A stretch of DNA of 15,178 bases from Bacteroidales bacterium UBA2800. GTDB lineage: Bacteria > Bacteroidota > Bacteroidia > Bacteroidales > Paludibacteraceae. Location of the stretch: NCBI GenBank assembly GCA_002351925.1, contig DEHM01000015.1:50463-65640 (forward strand), in the 5' to 3' direction. Below the pieces are notes generated by a model. It searched no databases, was not told the origin of the DNA, and saw only the letters and a list, made by a program, of their open reading frames with translations. The position numbers and the translations under genes are program-made. Positions 1 to 7,026 of this stretch are shown here, piece by piece; within the stretch, counting starts at the first letter, position 1; each line of letters begins with the position of its first letter.

Positions 1-111
1 AAGTTCGGTCTGGCAGACAAGGTTTCGTATATCTCTACCGGTGGTGGTGCCCTGCTCGAGGCAATCGAGGGTAAGGTGCTTCCGGGTGTAGCAGCAATTA
101 AAGGTGAATAA
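1..111 (+). CDS. pgk: Phosphoglycerate kinase, C-terminal end (partial)
   Basis: Reading frame 1 is open from the window edge to TAA at 109-111 and gives 36 residues. It contains STGGGALLEAIEGKVLPGV, which matches the conserved C-terminal segment of phosphoglycerate kinase (usually STGGGASLE.LEGK.LPGV.A), where the glycine-rich part helps bind the nucleotide phosphates. The enzyme transfers phosphate from 1,3-bisphosphoglycerate to ADP in glycolysis and is cytoplasmic. Only the last tenth or so of the gene is present. The next gene starts 2 bases after the stop, so they are probably co-transcribed. Confidence 0.93.
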   Translation, partial: KFGLADKVSYISTGGGALLEAIEGKVLPGVAAIKGE

Positions 112-113
112 TT

Positions 114-524
114 ATGGACGTAGTAGGTAAGATTATACAAGTGCTGCCCGCCCAAGAGGGCGTAGGCCGCAATGGCAATCCCTGGAAGGTACAGCCGTAC
201 GTGCTGGAGACCCTGGATCAGTATCCCCGTAAGGTGCATTTTGAGGTGTTCGGCGAGGAGCGTATCAAGCAGAACCCCTGTGACATCGACCAGTTGGTAA
301 CGGTTAGTTTCGATATCGAGAGCCGTGAGTTCAACGGCCGTTGGTACACCTCTATCCGTGCATGGCGTATCCAGCAGGGTGACATGACACAAGCTGCTGC
401 CACTCCGGCTGCTCCGGCTCAACCGGCAGCTCCTGCGCAGCCCGCACCCGCTCCTGTAGAACAGGCTCCTGTGGATCCTTTCGACGCTTCGGCCGGTGAC
501 GGTACGAGCGATCTGCCCTTCTGA
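114..524 (+). CDS. DUF3127 protein, single-stranded-DNA-binding-protein-like
   Basis: A 136-residue protein. Residues 1-86 match the Bacteroidota DUF3127 family: MDVVGKIIQVLP at the start, then VGRNGNPWKVQ, and VSFDIESREFNGRWYTSIRAWR, a pattern expected of a small OB-fold beta barrel. Residues 93-118 are a proline/alanine-rich low-complexity linker, and the chain ends DGTSDLPF, an acidic tip with a terminal Pro-Phe like the protein-interaction tail of bacterial SSB (DDDIPF). I infer a single-stranded nucleic-acid-binding protein that recruits partners through its tail; this is not proven for the family. It lies 2 bases after pgk, and its TGA overlaps the next ATG by one base (TGATG). RecO, which binds the SSB tail in other bacteria, is encoded two genes downstream. 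Confidence 0.85.
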   Translation: MDVVGKIIQVLPAQEGVGRNGNPWKVQPYVLETLDQYPRKVHFEVFGEERIKQNPCDIDQLVTVSFDIESREFNGRWYTSIRAWRIQQGDMTQAAATPAAPAQPAAPAQPAPAPVEQAPVDPFDASAGDGTSDLPF

Positions 525-1465
525 TGCGTAGGGCGCTGAGGATAATAGCATGGCTACTCTTGCCGGCGGCGATCATCACTGTATGTATCGTCCGCTGGCA
601 GGCGTGGTTCGGCATGCCGGACGAGCCGCGATGGACGGGAGACAGACAAACTTTTGTCTTTCCTTCATTCGCCGACGACACGGTGCCTGGCTTCGTGGCT
701 ACGGACCGTGGCTGGCAGGATACCCTCTCTCCAGAGACACTCCATATCCTAGTGCTGGGCGACATCCACAGTCAGTTGCGTCAGCCCGACTACGACACGC
801 TGGCGAAGCGGGTGCAAGGTGCAGAGATGGTACTGCAGACTGGCGACTGGATGGAGCGCGGTCAGGACTATTACCGTCAACTACTGTTGCGCGAGTGGAG
901 CGAGAGTAGCCTGAGCCGATTGCCGGTACAGACATGCCCCGGCAATCATGAGTACAGCAAAGGGCTCTGCAAGCAACTCTCGCCGATATGGGGGGAGACG
1001 TTCGGACAGCCCGGCTACTATGTGGATTATCCGCATATGCGGCTTATCGTGCTGGATACCAATCCGCTCGACAGGCTAGTTTGGCTGACGCGCGCGCTGA
1101 CCTGGTTGCGTGAGGCGATGTATACGGCCGAAGGACGTTTCGTTGTCGTGATGATGCACCATCCTGTGTTGCCTGCGGCGGACAAGCGTTTCTATCCGCT
1201 TATCTATGCGGTGTTCCGTTATGCCTTAGGTGAGGCCGACCTGGTGCTGGCCGGTCATGACCATCTCTACCAGCGTCGTATGCCGTTTGTGGTACTCAAC
1301 ACGGCCGGCAAACCCAAACAGCCGCAACAATGGATTGCCTGCGAGTGCGCTACCGACGAACCCGTATACGCGGTGCTGTCGGTACATGCTTCTTATCTTT
1401 GTCTGCGGACCTACCGGATGAGTGATGGCAAACTGATTGACAAGGTGGATGTTAAGCACAACTGA
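524..1465 (+). CDS. Membrane-anchored calcineurin-like metallophosphoesterase
   Basis: A 313-residue protein with the full set of calcineurin-like phosphoesterase metal motifs: GDIHS at 79-83, GDW at 107-109, GNHE at 140-143, MHHP at 211-214 and GHDH at 244-247. These ligands normally hold two metal ions that activate water to cleave a phosphoester. Residues 5-23 form one hydrophobic segment preceded by arginines, so the catalytic domain is probably anchored to the inner membrane and faces the periplasm. The substrate cannot be told from sequence. The start ATG overlaps the preceding stop by one base. The 3' end overlaps the ATG of recO by 17 bases, suggesting translational coupling. Cytoplasmic topology is possible but less likely. 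Confidence 0.87.
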   Translation: MRRALRIIAWLLLPAAIITVCIVRWQAWFGMPDEPRWTGDRQTFVFPSFADDTVPGFVATDRGWQDTLSPETLHILVLGDIHSQLRQPDYDTLAKRVQGAEMVLQTGDWMERGQDYYRQLLLREWSESSLSRLPVQTCPGNHEYSKGLCKQLSPIWGETFGQPGYYVDYPHMRLIVLDTNPLDRLVWLTRALTWLREAMYTAEGRFVVVMMHHPVLPAADKRFYPLIYAVFRYALGEADLVLAGHDHLYQRRMPFVVLNTAGKPKQPQQWIACECATDEPVYAVLSVHASYLCLRTYRMSDGKLIDKVDVKHN

Positions 1466-2024
1466 CGCCATAGCACTGGTGCTGCACCCCCTGAACGACC
1501 GCGCCCAGCTCCTCTACGCCTACACGCGTACAGGCGGGCGCGTTACTTATAAGGTGTACGGACTCGGACGCCGGCACGCGGCGGGTCTTTATGCCCCTCT
1601 CTCTCTCCTGCAACTGACTACCGACGAGTCGTCTGTCCGCACGGCACAACTGGCTTTCGTGCCGCGCACTATTCCTGTCGACCCCTACAAACGGTCTATC
1701 GCGCTCTTCATGAGCGAAGTGTTGTCGCTCACCCTGCGTCATCCGATGGCCGATGAGCCGATGTTTGACTATATATGCGACGTGGTGCGCCGGCTGGATG
1801 AGACCAACGAACCGCAGAATAGTCATCTGCAGTTCATGGTAGGACTGGCGGAGAAACTGGGCTTTGCGATTGACCCGGCCGAGCATCCGGAACTATACGC
1901 AACCCCTCTTACACGCGCAGCGCGACAGCATCAGCTACGCAGCCTCTGCATGTATTTCTCTGAGCATATCGACGACTGGCAGGAGCCGCGTTCGCTGGAT
2001 ATCCTAATGGAGATTTTCGATTAA
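1449..2024 (+). CDS. recO: DNA repair protein RecO (short form)
   Basis: A 191-residue protein starting MLSTTDAIALVLHPLNDRAQLLYAYTR in substance, matching the N-terminal OB fold of RecO (short beta strands and a YTR..GR motif), followed by a helical domain (MSEVLSLTLRHP, FDYICDVVRRLDE, HLQFMVGLAEKLGF). RecO mediates RecA loading on SSB-coated single-stranded DNA in the RecFOR pathway. Typical RecO is about 240 residues; this one is short mainly in the C-terminal part, and it has no CxxC zinc motif. I chose ATG 1449 rather than the in-frame TTG at 1437 because family members begin MLxKT, and the ATG already overlaps the upstream gene by 17 bases. It converges on the response regulator, and the stop codons overlap in the palindrome TTAA. 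Confidence 0.85.
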   Translation: MLSTTDAIALVLHPLNDRAQLLYAYTRTGGRVTYKVYGLGRRHAAGLYAPLSLLQLTTDESSVRTAQLAFVPRTIPVDPYKRSIALFMSEVLSLTLRHPMADEPMFDYICDVVRRLDETNEPQNSHLQFMVGLAEKLGFAIDPAEHPELYATPLTRAARQHQLRSLCMYFSEHIDDWQEPRSLDILMEIFD

Positions 2025-2707
2025 CGTTTCTGTCCTTCCTCCTGTCTGACCAGTTTATACCCCTTGCCGCGAACGGCGAGGATGGTATAGCCTATGGGGC
2101 GCAGGAACGAACGCAGGTGGTTGATGAACACCCCCAGCGAACGGGAGGTAAACGCATTATCCTCTTTCCAGAGCGAAGCGAGGATACGGTGACGATCGAC
2201 TATCTCGTCCTGATGGCGACAGAGCATCAGCAGCAGCTCACTTTCACGGCCGGACAGATGCTGACCGTCAAAGATCTGGTGGACGGCATCGAAGATGTGT
2301 CCGTCCAGTTCGAAGACGCGCTGTTTGTTCTCTTCGTCGCGGCGCACACGGCGCAGGATAGCCTCTATGCGACAGATGAGCAAGTCCATCGAGAAGGGCT
2401 TAAGTTGGTAGTCGTCGCAGCCCAACTGGAACGCCTTCATCTGCGCCTCTCGCTCGCTGCGGGTCGTGAGCACGATGATGGGCAACTGCGCATAACGATG
2501 GCGTATCTCGCGCAGCAACTCATAGCCGTTCATACCTACGTTCTGCATCTCCATCAGTACCATGTCGTAGTGCGACTGGTCGAGTTGGACGAAGGCCTCG
2601 CGTGCTTGCGCCACATGCTGCGCCTTGTATCCACGGCTGGCCAGGTAGTCGCACAGCACGATAGAAAGGCTGATATCGCTGTCGATAATGAGGAGTTTGG
2701 TCGTCAC
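2021..2707 (-). CDS. OmpR/RprY-family response regulator with altered phosphorylation pocket
   Basis: A 228-residue protein from a GTG start: receiver domain about 1-120, then a winged-helix DNA-binding domain about 130-222 (LSGRESELLLMLC, a recognition-helix region with SRSLGVFINHLRSFL, and the wing VRGKGYKLV). It resembles the RprY group of Bacteroidota. The receiver keeps Asp9, Thr81 and Lys103, but the second acidic-pair residue is Ser10 and the usual phospho-acceptor Asp is Glu53 (codon GAG at 2549-2551). The loop after it reads MQNVGMNG rather than MMPGMDG. It therefore probably works without classical phosphorylation, or is locked in an active-like state. The longer frame upstream is rejected: it has no similarity, crosses the promoter, and family members begin directly at TKLLIID-like sequence. 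No histidine kinase gene is adjacent. Confidence 0.9.
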   Translation of the reverse strand: MTTKLLIIDSDISLSIVLCDYLASRGYKAQHVAQAREAFVQLDQSHYDMVLMEMQNVGMNGYELLREIRHRYAQLPIIVLTTRSEREAQMKAFQLGCDDYQLKPFSMDLLICRIEAILRRVRRDEENKQRVFELDGHIFDAVHQIFDGQHLSGRESELLLMLCRHQDEIVDRHRILASLWKEDNAFTSRSLGVFINHLRSFLRPIGYTILAVRGKGYKLVRQEEGQKR

Positions 2708-2725
2708 TTTCTGAAAAATTTTGTG

Positions 2726-2757
2726 CAAAAGTACAACTTTTTTTGCATATATGCAAA
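2726..2757 (-). promoter_or_regulatory. Bacteroidota-type promoter of the response regulator gene
   Basis: On the reverse strand TTTG (2757-2754) is followed after exactly 20 bp by TACTTTTG (2733-2726). This fits the Bacteroides sigma-ABfr consensus of TTTG, 19-21 bp, TAnnTTTG. Transcription should start near 2720, only about 12-15 bases upstream of the GTG start, which also supports that start. The -33 box is one half of the palindrome at 2742-2757. Confidence 0.78.
2742..2757. promoter_or_regulatory. Perfect 16-bp palindrome between divergent promoters (putative operator)
   Basis: TTTGCATATATGCAAA is identical to its reverse complement. Each half provides the -33 box (TTTG) of one of the two divergent promoters. 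A dimeric regulator bound here would block or tune both genes. The neighbouring response regulator is an obvious candidate for binding it, but OmpR-family proteins usually bind direct repeats, so that link is inference. Confidence 0.6.
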
Positions 2758-2773
2758 TTTTATAGTATCTTTG
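2742..2773 (+). promoter_or_regulatory. Bacteroidota-type promoter of ansA
   Basis: On the forward strand TTTG (2742-2745) is followed after exactly 20 bp by TATCTTTG (2766-2773), matching the Bacteroides promoter consensus. Transcription should begin near 2778-2781, giving a leader of roughly 28 bases before ATG 2808. The -33 boxes of this promoter and of the divergent response-regulator promoter lie back to back inside one palindrome, so RNA polymerase probably cannot occupy both at once. Confidence 0.78.
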
Positions 2774-2807
2774 CAGTCGTAAAGATGCGTCAAACACGAA
2801 AAACACG

Positions 2808-3842
2808 ATGAGTAAGGTATTGTTGATATCCACCGGCGGCACTATCACCATGGTGCGCGACCGCGTATCCGGAGCACTCGTTCCGGCCGACATAGAGACC
2901 TTCAAGGCGTATATGCCCGAGCTCTCCGGAGGGGATATACGTGTAGATATCTCCGCTTTCGATCCTCTGTTGGACTCCTCGGATGTCGATCCGAAGAGTT
3001 GGGCGCAGATGGCGCAGATGGTGTACGACCGCTACGACGACTACGACGGTTTTGTCATTCTCCATGGTACCGACACGATGTCCTATTCGGCTTCAGCACT
3101 CTCGTTTATGCTGGAGAACCTGGGCAAACCTGTGGTCTTCACCGGTAGCCAGTTGCCGGTTGGTGTACTCCGTTCGGACGCGAAGGAAAACCTGCTGACG
3201 GCTATCGAGATAGCTGCCGCCAAGGACGAGGAGGGCAATGCTATCGTGCCCGAGGTGACCATCTATTTTGAGGACCGTCTCTTCCGTGCCAACCGTACTA
3301 CGAAACGTAATGCCGAGCATTTCTCGGCCTTCAATAGCTACAACTACCCGGCCTTAGCCAAAGCCGGCGTCCATATCACCTATCAGCCGCACCTGGTGCA
3401 CTATAGCGATTCGCGCCTGCCGCTCAAGCTCCACACGGCCTACGATGTCAACGTGGCGGTGCTCAAGCTCTTCCCCGGTATCCAACCGGCTACGGTGCGG
3501 GCGGTGCTGCGTATACGCGGACTGAAAGCCGTGGTGCTGGAGACTTTCGGAGCAGGTAATGCGCCTACGGCACAATGGCTCTACCGCGAGCTCAAGAAGG
3601 CGGTGGACAACGGCATCATCATCGTCAATAAGACCCAGTGTAACACCGGTTCGGTAGAGATGGGCCTCTATGCCGTATCGCTCAACCTAATGCGTGCCGG
3701 CGTGATATCCGGCTACGACGTCACGACCGAGGCACTGCTCACCAAGATGATGTATCTGCTCGGAGAGTATCCCGATGACCCCGAACAGGTGAAAAAACTG
3801 CTGCAGACCAACCTCTGCGGCGAGGTGACGATAGACGAGTAA
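2808..3842 (+). CDS. ansA: Type I L-asparaginase
   Basis: A 344-residue protein of the asparaginase/glutaminase family, hydrolysing L-asparagine to aspartate and ammonia. The N-terminal nucleophile motif STGGTIT is at 8-14 (Thr9 the likely nucleophile), DSSDV at 56-60 carries the substrate-binding serine, HGTDTM at 86-91 carries the Thr88-Asp89 pair, and Lys166 (TTKR) completes the second catalytic triad. The lack of a signal peptide and the length point to the cytoplasmic type I enzyme, not the periplasmic type II. It is the first gene of a two-gene unit: pepD begins 26 bases after the stop. Together the two enzymes fit the breakdown of peptides and amino acids for carbon and nitrogen. Confidence 0.93.
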   Translation: MSKVLLISTGGTITMVRDRVSGALVPADIETFKAYMPELSGGDIRVDISAFDPLLDSSDVDPKSWAQMAQMVYDRYDDYDGFVILHGTDTMSYSASALSFMLENLGKPVVFTGSQLPVGVLRSDAKENLLTAIEIAAAKDEEGNAIVPEVTIYFEDRLFRANRTTKRNAEHFSAFNSYNYPALAKAGVHITYQPHLVHYSDSRLPLKLHTAYDVNVAVLKLFPGIQPATVRAVLRIRGLKAVVLETFGAGNAPTAQWLYRELKKAVDNGIIIVNKTQCNTGSVEMGLYAVSLNLMRAGVISGYDVTTEALLTKMMYLLGEYPDDPEQVKKLLQTNLCGEVTIDE

Positions 3843-3868
3843 ACCAAACTAACTAAACAACATACGTT

Positions 3869-5314
3869 ATGCGAAATCTGGAACCCAAAGCTGTGTGGGA
3901 GAGTTTCTACCAACTCACGCAGATACCGCGTCCGAGCGGTAAACGCAAACAAATTGCGGACTTTTTTGTCAATTACGGTAAGTCCCTTGGTCTGGAGACC
4001 CTGCAAGACGAGATAGGCAATGTGCTTATCCGCAAGCCGGCTTCGGCCGGCATGGAGAACCATCCGGGTGTGATCCTCCAGGCACACATGGACATGGTGC
4101 CGCAGAAGAATGGTGACAAAGTGTTCGACTTCGAGAAAGATCCGATCGAGGCTTATATCGAGGATAACGGACAGTGGGTAACGGCCAACGGTACGACCCT
4201 GGGTGCCGACGACGGTATAGGTGCCGCTATCGCGATGGCTATCTTGGCCGACAAGAACGTCGTTCACCCGCCGCTGGAGGCACTCTTCACCATCGACGAA
4301 GAGACCGGTATGTATGGCGCCAACGATCTGAAAGGCGGATGGATCCGGGGCAAATATCTGCTCAATCTCGACAACGAGGATGAGGGTGAGTTGTGCGTAG
4401 GTTGCGCCGGTGGTATCGACACTACGGCTACCTTTGCCTACCAGCCTGTAGAGACCGAAGAAGGCGATATAGCCCTCCGTATCGAGCTGAAGGGACTGAA
4501 GGGCGGTCACTCGGGTTGCGACATCCATCTGCAGCGCGCTAATGCCATCAAGTTGCTGGTGCGCGTACTCAAAGATGCGGTAGCCAACTACGAGGCACGT
4601 CTGGCTTCTATCGACGGCGGTAGTCTGCGCAATGCTATCCCGCGTGAGGCATCGGCAGTCATCACCATCCCGACAGAGAGCTATCAGGACGTACAGGATA
4701 TGATTGACGGCTACGAAGACCTCTACCTGCGCGAGTTCGCCGGTGTAGACGACGGTATATCGCTCAAGGCGACCGAGGTGGAGTGTCCCAAGACGGAGAT
4801 GCCCGAGGAGATACAAGACTGCCTCATCCACGCCCTCACGCTCTGTCCTCACGGCGTCTATCGCATGATTCCCGAGCGCCCGGACGTAGTGGAGACCAGC
4901 AACAACCTCGCTATGGTGAAGACCGAAGAGGGTAAGGTGACCTGTTTCTGTCTGACCCGTTCGTCGGTAGAGAGCCGCAAGGAGGAACTGCAGTCGATTA
5001 TCCAGTCGGCTTTCTCGCTGGCCGGCGCAGAAGTGGTGTTCACCGGTGGTTATCCCGGATGGCAACCGAATTTCCAGAGCACGTTGCAGCAGAAGATGGT
5101 GGAGACCTACAAACGTGAGTTCGGCGAGGACGCACGTGTCGTCATCATCCACGCCGGACTGGAATGCGGTATCATCGGCAGTAAGTATCCGGGAATGGAG
5201 ATGATTGCTTTTGGTCCGACTATCAAGCACCCGCATTCACCCGACGAGCGCGTAGAGATAGCTACGGTGGCCAAGACCTACCGCTATGTAGAAGCTATTC
5301 TCAAAGCCCTCTAA
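3869..5314 (+). CDS. pepD: Aminoacyl-histidine dipeptidase (M20C family)
   Basis: A 481-residue protein with the di-zinc M20C peptidase motifs: AHMDMV with His73 and Asp75, GADDG with the bridging Asp114, DEETG with Glu144 as general base and Glu145 as ligand, NLDNEDEGE with Asp168, and a C-terminal HPHSPDE (His454/His456) that supplies the last ligand. GLKGGHSG marks the start of the lid/dimerisation domain, roughly 205-390. It cleaves dipeptides such as Xaa-His in the cytoplasm, and the length fits the family (about 485). It follows ansA with a 26-base gap and no visible promoter, and is followed by a strong terminator, so it ends the unit. Confidence 0.94.
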   Translation: MRNLEPKAVWESFYQLTQIPRPSGKRKQIADFFVNYGKSLGLETLQDEIGNVLIRKPASAGMENHPGVILQAHMDMVPQKNGDKVFDFEKDPIEAYIEDNGQWVTANGTTLGADDGIGAAIAMAILADKNVVHPPLEALFTIDEETGMYGANDLKGGWIRGKYLLNLDNEDEGELCVGCAGGIDTTATFAYQPVETEEGDIALRIELKGLKGGHSGCDIHLQRANAIKLLVRVLKDAVANYEARLASIDGGSLRNAIPREASAVITIPTESYQDVQDMIDGYEDLYLREFAGVDDGISLKATEVECPKTEMPEEIQDCLIHALTLCPHGVYRMIPERPDVVETSNNLAMVKTEEGKVTCFCLTRSSVESRKEELQSIIQSAFSLAGAEVVFTGGYPGWQPNFQSTLQQKMVETYKREFGEDARVVIIHAGLECGIIGSKYPGMEMIAFGPTIKHPHSPDERVEIATVAKTYRYVEAILKAL

Positions 5315-5321
5315 GAAAACG

Positions 5322-5350
5322 ATCAGGCAGCCCTGCAAGGCTGCCTGATT
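5322..5350. terminator. Bidirectional intrinsic terminator between pepD and ctpA
   Basis: ATCAGGCAGCC (5322-5332) and GGCTGCCTGAT (5339-5349) form a perfect 11-bp stem around the 6-base loop CTGCAA. A T-rich tract (TTTTCTC) follows on the forward strand, and CGTTTTCTT follows on the reverse strand. It sits between two convergent genes and can serve both pepD and the typA-ctpA operon. Confidence 0.9.
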
Positions 5351-5354
5351 TTCT

Positions 5355-5375
5355 CTAATCACTAAACTCTAATCT
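5355..5375. repeat. 7-bp tandem array (CTAATCA/CTAAACT/CTAATCT)
   Basis: Three consecutive heptamers, CTAATCA, CTAAACT and CTAATCT, lie at 5355-5361, 5362-5368 and 5369-5375. The array abuts the stop codon of ctpA (5376-5378) on its downstream side. It resembles in position the 8-bp arrays elsewhere in the window but differs in period and sequence. Confidence 0.6.
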
Positions 5376-7001
5376 TTATTTTGAGAGAATCTCGACGGCT
5401 TTCTTGGTGATCTCGTCGTCGCGCTCAAAAAGCGGGAAGAAACCGTCGTCCCCCAGAATGTTGCGAACGATATAGGCGTTCAGCAGTCGGTTCATCAGCG
5501 GTTTCGACTTGGCTATCTGTGCCTCGTCGGGTTCTACACCCTTCTCCTTGGCAAAAGCCACAAACTGCGGCAGCAGGTTCTGACTCAGCAGGTGTTTCTC
5601 CAGCGACTGCCAGTCTTTGTACTGGCTCAGTTGCTTGCGGTGCTTGTCGGTATACTGATACGCAAACTGATAGGTGTAAGCCAGGTTGACGCATTTGTTG
5701 TACCACGGGGTGTTGAGTGTGGTGTCTCGTCCCACGAACACGTCCGGCATGATACCTCCTCCGCCATGGACGATACGGCCGCTCTTGGTGCGATAGGTCG
5801 TCGTGTCGCTGAAGTGAATCGAGTCGGCGGAGTAGAACTCTCCGTGCTCAAAGCGCTCGGTCAGTTCTTTATCGTAATCGCCTTGGTCGCCCAGCGTATA
5901 GGGTTTCTGAATGCAGCGTCCGCTCGGCGTGTAGTAGCGCGCTACGGTCAGACGTACGGCACTGCCGTCGTCAAACGGTATCTGCTGTTGCACCAGTCCC
6001 TTGCCGAACGAGCGGCGGCCGACGAGCGTAGCACGGTCGTTATCCTGCATCGCGCCGGCGAAGATCTCGCTGGCCGAAGCCGAGAAATCGTCAATCAGCA
6101 CCACCAGCGGCGTGTTCTTAAAACGACCAGAACCGTCGGCCTTGGCTACATAACGCGGGTAGGCGCGACCTTCGGCATAGACAATCATCTGACCGCCCTT
6201 CAGAAACTCATTGGCCATGCGGATAGCTTGCTCCATATAGCCACCCGAGTTCTCGCGGAGGTCGATGATATAGCGCGTAGCGCCCTGTTTGCGGAGGTCG
6301 GCCAGCGCATTGAGGAACTCACGATAGGTGGTCTCGCCGAACTTGTTGACACGTACAAAACCAATCTTGCTGCTGGTCTGCTGGTTGCCTACCGGCTCTA
6401 TCGTGAACTTGGCATCCACCGAGTTGACCGGTATGTCGCCACGCGTGATGGTGTAGTAGAGCATGTCGGGTGAACCGGCACGCAGCACGCCTATCTTGAC
6501 GCGCGTACCCTTTTCGCCACGCAGCGTACGCATCACCTTCTCGTTGTTGATTTTCTTACCTACAAACAGACTGTCGTCCACGGTGATGAGTTTGTCACCC
6601 GCCAGCACACCCACACCTTCGCTCGGGCCGCCGGCAATGACGGCTACGATGCGTACGGTGTCCTGCTGTATCGTAAACTGCACACCTATACCCGAGAACG
6701 AGCCGGCCAATTCTGAATTGACCATCTCCAGGTCCTCCTTGGGGATATACGCACTGTGCGGATCGAGTTTCTGTACCATCTCGCTCATCACCTCGTCGGT
6801 GATGCTGTCGATGTTCAGACTGTCCACATAGGCTTGCGACATCAGTTGCAGCAGGCGGTCTACTTTCGACAACTCCCACTGCAGATGACCGTTCTGATAG
6901 ACGATACGCTGGGCGTTCGCCTTCTGGGTGAGTGTGGTTCCGATCAGGATGCCCAACGCCATCACCACTACGGTCAGAGTAGGTAAGATATACTTTTTCA
7001 T
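5376..7001 (-). CDS. S41 family C-terminal processing peptidase with PDZ domain
   Basis: A 541-residue protein. Residues 1-24 hold a signal anchor (two lysines, then a hydrophobic run to about 24), so the enzyme acts in the periplasm. A PDZ domain spans about 100-175 (the SFSGIGVQF region begins it), and the S41 catalytic domain spans about 210-365, with DLRENSGG at 248-254, FSASASE giving catalytic Ser309, and SFGKGLVQ giving Lys334; the 25-residue spacing of Ser and Lys matches Prc and plant CtpA. About 175 further residues, mostly helical near the end, form the long C-terminal part seen in Bacteroidota members. It probably degrades or processes periplasmic proteins. It is the last gene of the reverse operon, 25 bases after the deaminase gene. 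Confidence 0.92.
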   Translation of the reverse strand: MKKYILPTLTVVVMALGILIGTTLTQKANAQRIVYQNGHLQWELSKVDRLLQLMSQAYVDSLNIDSITDEVMSEMVQKLDPHSAYIPKEDLEMVNSELAGSFSGIGVQFTIQQDTVRIVAVIAGGPSEGVGVLAGDKLITVDDSLFVGKKINNEKVMRTLRGEKGTRVKIGVLRAGSPDMLYYTITRGDIPVNSVDAKFTIEPVGNQQTSSKIGFVRVNKFGETTYREFLNALADLRKQGATRYIIDLRENSGGYMEQAIRMANEFLKGGQMIVYAEGRAYPRYVAKADGSGRFKNTPLVVLIDDFSASASEIFAGAMQDNDRATLVGRRSFGKGLVQQQIPFDDGSAVRLTVARYYTPSGRCIQKPYTLGDQGDYDKELTERFEHGEFYSADSIHFSDTTTYRTKSGRIVHGGGGIMPDVFVGRDTTLNTPWYNKCVNLAYTYQFAYQYTDKHRKQLSQYKDWQSLEKHLLSQNLLPQFVAFAKEKGVEPDEAQIAKSKPLMNRLLNAYIVRNILGDDGFFPLFERDDEITKKAVEILSK

Positions 7002-7026
7002 ATCTGAATAATTCTAATTACTCCGG

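Noticed and set aside
93..524. The Pro/Ala-rich stretch near 400-475 as a DNA repeat element
   Set aside because: The repetition is in the encoded linker of the DUF3127 protein and is explained by amino-acid composition.
2708..2905. N-terminal extension of the response regulator by 66 codons
   Set aside because: It would cross the divergent promoter region and overlap the start of ansA, and has no family similarity; the GTG at 2707 starts exactly where the receiver domain begins.
3843..3868. ansA-pepD spacer as another tandem array
   Set aside because: AAAC and CTAA recur but not with a constant period, so it does not match the arrays elsewhere.
3713..5236. A 507-codon open frame antisense to pepD and the end of ansA
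   Set aside because: The sense-strand genes have full catalytic motifs; the antisense product looks like nothing known.
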